Shown: positions 24,918 through 34,615 of the stretch, piece after piece | Layout of the letters: every line of letters begins with the position of its first letter | Position numbering within the stretch: the first letter of the stretch is position 1 | Assembly: GCA_020137815.1 (NCBI GenBank) | Contig: CM035358.1 | Coordinates: 2,962,292-3,026,291 of the forward strand | Direction: 5' to 3' | Source: Hormiphora californensis | Lineage: Eukaryota; Ctenophora; Tentaculata; Cydippida; Pleurobrachiidae | DNA: 64,000 bases | The notes under the pieces: generated by a model | What the model was told of the DNA's origin: nothing | The model's database searches: none | What the model saw: the letters and a program-made list of their open reading frames with translations, nothing else | Translations under genes and position numbers: made by a program

Positions 24918-27900
24918 TCCCTCTTGATGTCTATTGTCTGTTGACCCGACCAACAGACATCAGAGTCGTCGGGGAAAACTCTCAACCTCCATCGAAAATC
25001 GTTATATTTCGACCCTTCTCGAACATTCCCTGATCGAAATCTAATTAAGTTGATAATGAAGTTCCTTCCATTACATTAAAAGTACCTGGAAAACGGAGAT
25101 GGGGGAGTGTCCCCCTCATAACATCTATTATAATTCAGGGAAAGTACTTCCTCGCACGTTAACAATGTTGTGCAGCCGCATGCAGTGTATTATTGGTAAC
25201 AAAACATTCACATGTTCATGCTTTATATGTTCATGTTTAATGTTCACCTAGCATGCAAGTGTTAGGCACCCTTTTTAGGTACTCGTCAGGATGTCTATCA
25301 TGGACTATGCCAGTTTATTATATGGCCTCTACTACAACAAAATAGGAGTTTCTATAGAATATTGAAATTTGAAACTTTCTGAAAAAATATATGGCATTGT
25401 ATTTTCAGCAACTCATTTAACAGTTCCTTTATCACATTCTTTGTTTCAAACAAAAATAACCATAATTTTATCACAACCCGCACCCCTCCCCGCCTCGGCC
25501 TTTCTTACCATAGTACCATATACCTATCTGGATGTGTTACTCGACCCTTACTAACCACACTCAGGATGCTCGGATCACCCTAACAACAACAACCATATCT
25601 CTCTCTTTTATCAGGAGAAGGATGTTGAAGAAAGTACCACGAAGGGAATCTGCAATGTTGACAGTGTCGCATGGATGATCATTTTCGGTAGGAAATAAAA
25701 ACTCCCCCGTTAAATTTAGGGTATTTAACACTTGAACACTGATATTCCTAGCACGAACGTTATTATAGTGTCAAGCTAGTGCAGGCTTTTATCTTGCTAC
25801 TAGAATTATAGACTAGTAGTTGGATCTGTTGGAAGATAAAAAGCCACTTTCCCAATGACCAGTGGTTCTCTAGAAATTAAAAGATAAAATCTATCTCTCT
25901 CTCTCTCTCTCTCCCAATTTCATACGGTCACCCACGTTCCTATCAGTCTCTCAGATCAGGTTTCCCTGCTCCCCCTCCCTGTGTGCGGTAATGTGTTTAA
26001 CAGATAAGCCAGGCGCAGGTTATATGAGATAATTCCTCAAACATCTTCCGGCACCTCCTTAGCCTTAGTATCCTTGTCTCTATCTCTCTCCCTCTATTCT
26101 CTCCCTCTATTATCTATCTCTCTAAGGACCCCGCTGTCTAGTCTCTACCTTTTACAAACAGGTTTATGACCTTAGAGCCGCCTGTCTCATACTAACCTTA
26201 TTATGCAGGTCGGTGTGCTAAATACCTTGAGAATATTACTTAGCAGTTTAGAATTCCCCTTCTAATCTCAAGAACCAACAAGTTATAGTCTCAACCTGTC
26301 TAAATACCTTTCTCTAGATGACGCACTACATAACTTTGAGGACGGTCTGGTGATGGTTTTGGGGGTTAAAGGGGATACATAATAAGTAGTATGTTGGGAT
26401 AAAATGGCTTTAAGAGTATTCGTTTCAAGGATGGGTTTACAAAGGAAAATTTAAATGTCCTTATTGCAGGGTTTTTTTTTGCTACTAGACTAGTATTTTA
26501 AAAAGATAAAAACCCCTTTTTCCCAAAAGACCGCAGTGGGTTCTAGAAAAAAAAAAGAAAAAAGTTTTTTTCTCTTCCTTTGCCCCCCCCCCCCCACCCC
26601 CCTCTCTCCCCCTCTAGGGAAAAAGAAGCGCCCCCCCAAAGGAGAGGGAAGGGGACCGGAGGGAGGGGGAAGGAGGGGAAGGAAAGAGGGGAAAAGGAAT
26701 TAAGAGAAAGTCGGGCGAGGGGAAGAGGGGGTATAAAGCGAGGCCCAACCCCCACGGGGTTTTCTCTAATTCCCCCTTAATTAGATCCCCCCAAGGGGGG
26801 GCCTTTTTCTCTTTTCTCCCCTCTTTTCTCTAAATATCTCCCTCTCTCTATCCCCCCCCTTCCCCTTTCCCTCCCCCATTCCCCCAAATTTATACGGTCA
26901 CCCAGTTTCCCATAGGGCCCCCCAGATCAGGTTTTCCCTGCTCCCCCCCCCCCTGTGGGGCGGTTTTCGGTAATGTGGGTTTTAAATGAAAAGGGGGCCG
27001 GGCGCCCAAGGGTTTTTAGGAAACTAATTTTTTCAAACATCTTTTGGCACCTAGCCCCCTTCCCCAGCTTTTTCTTTCCCCCCTCATCTCTCCCTCTATT
27101 TTTCTTCCCTCATCTCTTCCCCCTATTAAACAAAAACCTCTAAGGGGGCCCCCGGGCGGGGCTAGTGCTCCCCGTCACAAACCCGGTTTATGACCTTAGA
27201 ACCGGGCCCGTCCCCATACTAAAATTTTTTTGCCGGGCGGGTGCGAAATACCTTTAGAATAAAAACTTAAACCGTTTAGAATTCCCCTTCTAAATTTAAG
27301 CCCCAAAAAGTTTTGTTCAACCTTTCTAAAATGCTTTAAAAAAAAAAATAAACCCCTTAAAAAACTTAAAAATTTCCCCCCGGGGCCAAAACCCGGCCAA
27401 ATGGCAACCTTTAAACTCCATACCGTCAAAGGGCTATCACCAAAATTAGGGCCCCTAAAAACCTTTCCCCAAATTCCCCGGGAGCAAATTTCATTAACTT
27501 TTTGGGGGGCGGTTTTGGTGAGGGGTGCGGGTTTGCGAGTCAAACGCTAAATTTGGGGGCTAGGAAAAAACAACCCGTCTTTTGCCACGAAGTACCGCAG
27601 GGGTTTGGAGGTAAGGTACCCCCGGGGTATTATTGAGCCATGGGTGATAAAAAGGTTTAAATTTCATGGTGTTGGGGAGTTGTCATGGTTTTCTTGGGGG
27701 TAAAGTTCCTGGGGTTTCAATGGTTTTCCCTTTGGGTGTTTGGAAAATTCCTGTTTTTAAAAATGGGGAGCAAGGGTTTTATTAAACTGGACGGGTAAGG
27801 TTTTCAAACCAATCTATATCTTCCCTACAGGTGACTTTGCAGTGCTCCTGAATGCCGGAATGAAGATAAAGTATGCTATCCTTTTCAACTTCCTCTCAGC

Positions 27901-29118
27901 CTGTACCTGCTTCCTTGGTCTCTTTGTCGGGAAATTTCAGCAGGGGACAATAAAAACCCCCTTTAAACCCCCCCTTTTTCAGCACCTAATTTTTAAATTT
28001 TTTAGCGTCTAAAATTGAAAACTTTCAGAGGTTTTAAATTTAAGTTTAGGGGTTTTAAGTTTTCCCAAAGGGGAAATGGTGGATTTTTTTTTTACCAGCC
28101 GGGGGCCCCCCCCTTTTTCCCCTTTAATTGCAAATTTTCGACCCCTTCCGCTCAAAAACCCCCCCCCCTTCTCCCTAAGCCACCCGGGACCCCACGCCCT
28201 CCCCCCCGACCGGGGCCCCCCCCCCCCCCGACACCAAGGAAGGGGAAAGTCTGCCCGAAAAAAGACAAAAAAAAAAGGTGGGGGGAATCAGGGGGGGAGT
28301 TAAAAAGGGGGGTTTAGGGGGTGAAAAAGGTGGGAACGGGGGAGGGGAAAAAAAGGGGGGGGAAAAGAGAAACCGAAAAAGGAAAAAAGAAGAAAAAAGG
28401 GGGGGAAAAAAGGGGAAAAGGAAAGGGGCCAGGGAGAGGGAAAGAGGGGAAAAAAAAAAAGAAACCCCGGCCCTCAAGGAGGGGGGGAGAGAGGGGGAAG
28501 AGGGGGAGGGGAAAGAGAGAGAAAAGAAGGAGAGAGAGAGAGGAGAGAGAGAGAGAAGGCGGAGGAGAGAGGGGAAAAAGGAGAGGGGGAGAGAGGGAAA
28601 GAGAGAGAGAAGGGGGAAGAGAGAAGAGAGGAGAGAGAGAGGGCAGAGGAGGAGAGAAGAGAGAGAGGGGCGAGAGAGAGAGAGAGAGAGAAGAGGAAAA
28701 AAGGGAAACCCCAAAGGGGGCGGGGGGGGAAAAAAACCCCCGGGGGGGGAAAAAAAAAAAAGGGGTGAAAGGGGGAAAAAAACCCGGGGGGAAAAAACCG
28801 GGCCCAAAAAAACCCCCCCAAAAACCCCCAAACCCCCCTTCCCCCCAACCTCCGCCACAATCAATTTTCCCCTTTTCCCTTTTTCCCCCCAAAAACGGGT
28901 TATTTGTTTTTTTCAGGGGCCCCTTCTTTAAAACTTTTCCCCCTTCTAAAAAACAGATTTCCCCCCAAGTTTTTTATAAAATTAGACAATTTTTTATTTG
29001 AACAATGAAGTAAGTTGAATTTTTTGGGTCACGGAGCAAAAATGATTACGGCTGAGAGAGAGAGAGAGAGAGAGGAGCAGGAGCAAAAGCGAGAGAGGAG
29101 CGAGAGCGAGGAGAAGAG

Positions 29119-29155
<37 letters not shown>

Positions 29156-29312
29156 GAGTAAAATGAGAGAGCGCAGAGACGCAGCAGAGAGTAGAGAGAA
29201 AAGACGAGCAGCAGCGCAGAGAGATAGAGAGAGAGAGAGTACCCATGAGCGCGAGACCCGATCGATCTAGCGCAGACTCCATCGATCTCTCAGACTCGAT
29301 CCTATCTATATA

Positions 29313-29394
<82 letters not shown>

Positions 29395-32300
29395 TATCTC
29401 TCTTCCTGTCTCTCTCAACAGATGCGGGGTGCAGCAGCATGTTTCTCTTATCAAAATTAGACAATTGTGTTATCGAAATATGAACACATGAAGCTAGAGT
29501 CCTGAATATATTTTGTGATGTCAGCACTGCACCAGACACACCTTATACTGTGAACTGTCTGTCGACCTGTCTAATAACTACGATTTCTCCCTACTCTCAC
29601 ATAGTAGTAGTTATTATAACGGCTCAGACTGACTCACTTTTATCATTTCCAGGTGAGAACGATGATGTTCAAAAGTGGATATTCGCCTTTACCGCTGGAA
29701 TGTTCATCTATATCGCCTGTGCAGATTTGGTATGTGTTATCCTCTCTACTTTAGATAATATACCATTGATTCACCCCGGTATTTTGCCAGACATGATTTT
29801 GAAAAATAAATCCCGATCCTAAACCTGTGAGAGTTGTCTGCTCTCTGCTCCAAGTTTGTATGTAGCGCGCGAGCAGTTTTAAAAGTGAAAAGTTTTCCCG
29901 AACCATTCTCCCGGGAATAAAACGCGCGCGCGCTCAGAGGGCAGGTTCTCACAGCGCTGACAAGGGATTTCAATCAAATGTGGCCTTTTATTTACGTTAT
30001 CGGAATGCTAATTAATTATTGAATCAATGAAGTTATACATCCCCTTTGTTAACAAGTTAATTCTATTGAACAATCAACCCACTACATACTTGATTCTGAA
30101 TTGCGATACTTACTCAATCACCGATTTCTATTTGCTGTTCCTGATTATTCTACTACACCAAATCATTGTGCCTTATAATTTGCCATGGATAATAAAATAT
30201 CGTGGATGTGCAACTGATATTCCCGAATCAACCGCTGAACGGTAGTCGAGTGAAACCAGGATGAGACATGTGAGCCAATCTCCAACTGAATCTGCTAGAG
30301 TGCTGTGTTCGCCATGACAACCAGCTCCCTAGCAACCATCTCCCGTAGCAACAAGACTCCCCTTCCCACCAGATACCCGAAATGAACAAGATGGGGGAGG
30401 CAGCCAAACATCCTAAGTTGAATTATGGTCCTCCAGCAAGTCGGAGTGTTACTGGTTTCCTTGTTATGTACCTCATAGCAGTGTATGAGGGGGAGCTAGC
30501 TAGTATTGGAGGGGGTGGCCATCATCATCACTAATAGTCGTGTGGGGGAGCAGCAAGTGAGAATTGTTGGATGTTTGCAATTCATTTGGAACTGCACAGT
30601 GGCAAAACCCTGGGGTCAGACGAGATAAGGAGTGAGGACGTGGAGAAATGAGTTGGTGTTTACTGGACCTTGATATTGTGTAGATCCAAGCAGATACCCT
30701 CCAGCCGGTTCATTGTCCACCGCGTTTTTGAGCAATTTTACCATGGCTGGATTATATGATTTAGTATGGAAGTATTTATTGAGTAGAATTTTTGCTGAAT
30801 GTATTTAGGTGCCGGCAGGCACCTCCGACCCGAAGAAAACAGCAAAAAACGAAAAAAAGAAAAAAAAATTTTTGCCCCTGCACAAAAACCCAAAAATGCC
30901 GGCCCTATTAAGAACAAAGAAAGGTCTTTTTTTGGGGGGGGGGGGGGCAAAAAACATGTCAACGATTGTGGCCACACCGTTTGAGATATCGACTTGAAAT
31001 TTTGTAGGCATGTTCTTGTAGTATTCCTTTGTGTCATGACGTTGGCGGATTTTTGAATTTTTAATTAATTAATTAATTATAGGTAATTAAAAACGGTGCA
31101 AGGGCACCGTGCCCCTGCACATTGCGTGTTATGTCCCTTGCACCGCGCCCTTGCACCAAATTCTATTTTCCGTTCTGCTTAAAATATCGACTTGAAACTT
31201 TGTAGGAATGTTCTTCAATCATAAAAGATGATGTTCGAAAAGTGGGAATAGTCAAAATTAATTAATTAGTTAGTTAGAGCCGTGCAAAAAATGGAATTTG
31301 GTGCAAGGGCAGGCAATGTGCAAGGGCAAATGGTGCAAGGGCAGCCCTTGCACCAATTTTATGATCGAACTGTGTCCACACCGTTTAATATTTTGACACT
31401 AAACTTTCTATGCATGTTCTAGTAGCATAACTACGAGTACTAGAAGAGCCGTATGATTAATATATCAATTAGGTAATTAATTATAGGCAAATTAATTAAA
31501 ATTTGCCCCTGCACAATTTGTGCAAATTTCCCCTGAACATGTGCCCTTGCACCATTTTGTTTGCCCATGCACTAAATTATATTTTCCGTTCTGCTTAAAA
31601 TATCGACTTGAAACTTTCTAGGAATGTTCTTCATGCATAAAACATATAATATAATCTACAGAAAGTGGGAATAGTCAAAATTAATTAATTAATTACTTAG
31701 AGATTAATTTTGGGGTGGCCCCTGCACAATTTTGGCAAATTTGATATTCAAACTTTGAGCCTTTGTGAAAGTAATGAAAATTACAATAAGCTATAAAAAC
31801 GCCCCTTTTTGTTACACAAGCCTGTGCTTGGTATCGAAGACACCTCACACTCTGTCGCCGGGCGACCTTCGCGTGCACACGCTGGCAAGGGGTAACTTCG
31901 TAACCAAAGCCTGTGCATTGTGCATAATGAAATGGATAAATTTTCATCCAGTTGCTGGCGATAGAACTCGATAGAGTTCGATTGATTTACCATGACAACG
32001 GAGTTGGTTACCATACTAACCAGAGAATTCGTTGTAAAATAGTCCTTTCTTGCTATAAACTCGGCCTTTAGATAGAAAATTGATTTTATTCTACTCGCAC
32101 TAATGCAAGGGCATTTCACAGTTTGGTGCCGTTATTTTTGTCTCTATTTTTAATAGGATTTTGGGATTAGACTGAAAGTATGGGATCATTTGAGAAGTAG
32201 TGAAGATTTGAAAATGTTAGCAACTTGCCGGTTCGACAAACTAAACCCATATGATTCCAACTTCGGGTCGGACGAGGGGAAGCTTGCCTTTTGCGAACAT

Positions 32301-33218
32301 ATGTTACACGAAGACTGAAGTAAATACTGAACTACACCAACAGTGTCATCAACCAAAATGGCATTTTGATGCCAAACAAAATACCATTTTGGTCAAATTA
32401 ATTTGGTTTAATTTGAACATTTTAGTTTGCTTGGTAGTATTGAATAAGTTTATGAGTTTTGACTAAAAATAAGACTGTTTCTTGTCAGAACTACCCGAAT
32501 AACAATGCACCACACAGCCATCTGGCATCTGGTAAACTCTGTCTAGGCCCTAATCTATGCTATCATGCTTTCCTAACTCCCAGGCGACTCGCCAATGGTA
32601 TATGAGCTACTGCACACTATGATCCTAGTTCAATAGCTGAGTGGTCACCTGAGAAGACTCGCCCTTCACTACTTGTTGTCTCAATTTACTGCTCTCACTG
32701 ACTCAAGGGTGGGGTCAAAATCTAAAGTTGTCCATGTTAATAAAGTTTGAAACAGGGTCGAGCAAGGCAAAGTCAATAGGAAAACTTGAATAATTAAAAG
32801 AGAAAAAACATAAAACTTAGTAAAACTGCATTTCCAACTCCTGTCACTTCACCAATCACCTGGTTTATCCGTGTAGCCGTCCCTGATGAGGTTCAATTAA
32901 TGAAATGCTACCTCTACAATCGATCATACTAAGGTCTCATGACTCGAACTACACAATTTACAAGAGACTCAATTGCTTACGATAATACGATATAACCTCA
33001 TTATAAAAACTTTATCCCTCAACCACAGGAACTAACCCGAACTCTCCTCTCCGCAGATACCAATAATGGTGCGTCAAGCAGAGAACTCAAAACGGAAGAA
33101 ACTCCTGTTCGCCCTTCAGCAGATTGGAATTCTTCTAGGGTTCCTGTTACTGTTCCTTCTTGCCCTGTACGAAGAGGAGCTGGAGACAGCCTTTACGGAT
33201 GGGCATGATGATCACTAA
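16047..33218 (+). CDS. SLC39A: LIV-1-type ZIP zinc transporter (SLC39, ZIP4/ZIP12-like)
   Basis: ZIP proteins carry Zn2+ into the cytosol. Exons: 16047-16122, 16229-16387, 17080-17218, 17394-17484, 20171-20470, 20684-20869, 24021-24086, 25615-25687, 26318-about 26360, about 27575-27610, 27831-about 27929, 29653-29729, 33057-33218. A signal peptide ([15 protein letters not shown]) precedes a His/Asp/Glu- and Cys-rich ectodomain. The TM segments follow, with a cytosolic histidine-rich loop ([18 protein letters not shown]) and HSHSH. TM4 carries [10 protein letters not shown]. After it, [20 protein letters not shown] and [20 protein letters not shown] match the ZIP4/12 signature, and the tail is [16 protein letters not shown]. 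The HEXPHEXXG metal site lies in a degraded stretch and reads [10 protein letters not shown] at about 27578-27607, consistent with a damaged HEVPHEFG. Phases of the other exons agree. The 3' end repeats the GGGCATGATGATCA coding motif. Confidence 0.88.
18037..20150 (+). mobile_element. LINE remnant: ORF1 plus 3' tail, split by a DNA element
   Basis: In a ZIP intron, an open frame from about 18061 ([20 protein letters not shown]) runs to the insertion at 18456 and resumes in matching sense at 19317-19897. The second part ([38 protein letters not shown]) is typical of nucleic-acid-binding ORF1 proteins of CR1-like LINEs. It is followed by about 230 bp of noncoding DNA and an (ATT)n tail at 20127-20148. 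The tail context (ACAAGT, then GATATTATTATT) is shared with the LINE at 40463. ORF2 is absent, so this is an internally deleted or nonautonomous copy. Confidence 0.7.
18456..19316. mobile_element. 861-bp nonautonomous DNA element inserted in the LINE ORF1
   Basis: The terminal inverted repeat begins CGGGGGG and continues CTCAACACCTAACTGTATGA; the right end is the complement, ending in a long C run and G. A 7-bp direct repeat, TGTTGGT, flanks it (18449-18455 and 19317-19323; 8 bp with one mismatch). The interior has two direct copies of a roughly 120-bp segment (GTGAGGCACCCGTTCTGGCC at about 18804 and 18940). No transposase. It disrupts the LINE frame, so it is younger than the LINE. Confidence 0.8.
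21100..21530. mobile_element. 430-bp foldback element, TA ends
   Basis: Inverted arms of about 130 bp (TAGATCCAAAAACCAAACAA and complement) enclose a loop of about 170 bp. TA at both ends fits Tc1/mariner-type insertion. In a ZIP intron; no ORF of note. Confidence 0.85.
21620..21860. repeat. Imperfect palindrome of CGATTATC-like units
   Basis: Many short CGCGATTGGTT / AATCGCAGATAAC motifs are arranged so that the left half (to about 21740) is roughly the complement of the right half. AT-rich, noncoding, in a ZIP intron. Confidence 0.6.
21905..22395. repeat. Four diverged tandem repeats of about 137 bp
   Basis: Each unit contains CGTCTTAAATTTAAGA-like sequence, then GATATGACTAC, with TTTCTAGGTGTTTTT before it (starts near 21920, 22060, 22205, 22345). 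No coding sense. Confidence 0.7.
22395..22860. repeat. Direct repeat pair about 320 bp apart
   Basis: A segment of roughly 110 bp (CCGTAACTCGGATTTGCTTG ... GGGAAGGTTGTCTAA) at about 22410-22525 recurs at about 22745-22855 with about 12% difference. In a ZIP intron. Confidence 0.7.
24311..24370. repeat. (CT)n microsatellite
   Basis: About 28 CT units in a ZIP intron. A second, longer array (24822-24912, with interrupted CT-rich sequence from 24797) follows in the same intron. Confidence 0.9.
24797..24912. repeat. (CT)n microsatellite
   Basis: Interrupted then pure CT repeat of more than 45 units in a ZIP intron. Confidence 0.9.
26460..29000. other. Degraded base-call stretch with a corrupted duplicate of 25785-26330
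   Basis: The sequence turns into stretched homopolymers (runs of C, G, A) with few normal words. 26465-27335 follows 25785-26330 in order, with the same landmarks in garbled form: GCTACTAGA, TACGGTCACCCA, AGATCAGG, TATGACCTTAGA, TTTAGAATTCCCCTTCTAA. A clean island, 27825-27930, holds a real ZIP exon. From 27930 to about 28990 it is G/A and C runs again. The long ORFs here on both strands (about 28175-29000) are low-complexity artefacts. This is best explained as low-quality reads placed beside their good copy. Confidence 0.85.
29050..29245. repeat. Impure (GA)n region
   Basis: GA-rich repeat with GC interruptions, next to the degraded stretch; a matching pure (CT)n tract follows at 29319-29392, ending just before an acceptor-like CAACAG. 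No exon follows that acceptor. Confidence 0.75.
29319..29392. repeat. (CT)n microsatellite
   Basis: About 36 CT units in the ZIP intron before the exon at 29653. Confidence 0.9.
30795..31760. repeat. Diverged tandem region with repeated GTGCAAGGGCA motif
   Basis: Several units contain ATATCGACTTGAAACTTT, GGAATGTTCTT and AATTAATTAATTA, separated by GTGCAAGGGCA or GCCCTTGCACC motifs on both strands (units near 30985, 31185, 31380, 31600). In the last large ZIP intron; noncoding. Confidence 0.7.
31828..31907. mobile_element. 80-bp GC-rich foldback element, copy 2
   Basis: Ends TTGGTATCGAAG and CTTCGTAACCAA (11 of 12 complementary positions); GC-rich interior with GTCGCCGGGCGAC. Flanked by a perfect 9-bp direct repeat, AGCCTGTGC, at 31819-31827 and 31908-31916. 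Its left 25 bases recur, inverted, at the right end of copy 3. Confidence 0.8.
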
Positions 33219-34138
33219 ATAATCATGGGCATGAAGATCACACCAAATATGGGCATGATGATCAGATAATCTAATACCAAGGGCAAGTGCATCAGACCAG
33301 GTATTGTTGTTTTAAACTAAAGTTAGCTTTTCCTTTTCCTTTTTGAAGAGATAAGATTCACTATTGATCTATTTAATTATCAAGTCAATATCTTAGTAAT
33401 AGTACCCAAAAGTATATTATTACTAAATTACTTATACAGTCAGTCGTGTTTAATAATTGGCAAGTTGACTTACTTAAGAAACTCAAACTAATAAGAGAAA
33501 TATATTACTATTATGTTGATTTTGGCAACGCCAATACCGGCACTGCCGTTGACAAGATAAAATATGGTTCGGGTTGAGTTTTTTATGTTTTAGGGTTATG
33601 CCCTCATTATAATTTTAACTGTGCAGAGTTTATTTTTTTGTAGATTGTACTTAGTTTTATCCTATTTGGTGGTGCTTATATACATGATACCTAATAATGA
33701 TATGTTAGCGCACTGAATTGGTGCACGTCAGGTTCACCGTTTATCATCAGATTTATTATCAAGTTTTAGTTTCTATAGAGCTGTTGTTGTGGGATTAAAT
33801 CCTTTATATGACCGTGTATTATACGTTGTAAGTAAAATAACTTTCTTAAATTAACTTCTTTTATTCGGTCAGAAGAGTGTCTGGGCCTGGGACCATGTTC
33901 ATCAGTTATTAAAAGCTGTCGGGCATCACGTCCCCCTGGCCGGACTATTTCTCTAAGTACCGTGCCCAAAAGCAGTTATTCCCCAAAAGTACAGCTCTGA
34001 AAATCACCAGATAGACTTTGCAACACATCCTTTTATTTCTCTTTCCCACATCCCAGACACTCTTGAAGTTTACAATTACTAGTATAAGTACTTGTCTGTC
34101 CCCCACTATAACGGCAGTGATCTTTGTCCAATGGTACT

Positions 34139-34267
34139 GGACGAGCAGACATGATCTCGTTTCAATTGAATGATGGGACAATAACCTAGTACTAGACAAG
34201 ATCTCATCTATATGATCTAGCACTATCCAGCTGTATGACAAGCTATACGAGATCTTGTCTGCTCGTC
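34139..34267. repeat. Short foldback
   Basis: GGACGAGCAGACATGATCTC at the left pairs with GAGATCTTGTCTGCTCGTC at the right; loop of about 86 bp. Confidence 0.65.
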
Positions 34268-34566
34268 AAGTGGTTGAAGATCAAATCTCCCCCCCTAACC
34301 AGACACTAATCAATACAGGACTGGAGCTTGTCTCGTGGGTGGGGATCACATAGCAACGCCCCCTAGCCAAGCTGTGTGTTTCCACTTGTGTTGTTGTGGG
34401 AAAAGGGGGCCACCCAATCACGTGATTGAGGACGAGTTTCCAATCACGTGTCCTGTCACGTGTCATCGTTACCGGCAACCTGATCAGGGCGGAGAGAGTG
34501 CATGGAGCAGCAGCACTACCGGCCAGGCACTCCCCCAGACCTAGTTAGTTGGAGAGGGACTGACTG

Positions 34567-34573
34567 TATAAAA
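34567..34573 (+). promoter_or_regulatory. TATA box of the SIX gene
   Basis: TATAAAA, 43 bp before the ATG at 34616, places a start site near 34595 with a short 5' UTR. Two CACGTG-type motifs lie 90-150 bp upstream. Confidence 0.6.
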
Positions 34574-34615
34574 CACGCACCCTGAAAGATTAGTTCTGAT
34601 AAAATTACAATCATC

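Larger units (their letters stand above)
33219..34615. other. Intergenic between ZIP and SIX genes
   Basis: No coding exon seen. The first 60 bp repeat the motif GGGCATGATGATCA of the ZIP tail. An inverted repeat of about 21 bp (34139-34160 with 34247-34267) contains GACGAGCAGACA and its complement. CACGTG motifs (CAATCACGTG near 34417 and 34442) and the TATA box lie just before the SIX gene. Confidence 0.5.

Noticed and set aside
28175-29001. Long ORFs on both strands (130-230 codons)
   Set aside because: Low-complexity Arg/Gly/Glu or Ser/Phe/Pro products of homopolymer and GA-rich degraded sequence; no introns, domains or codon sense.
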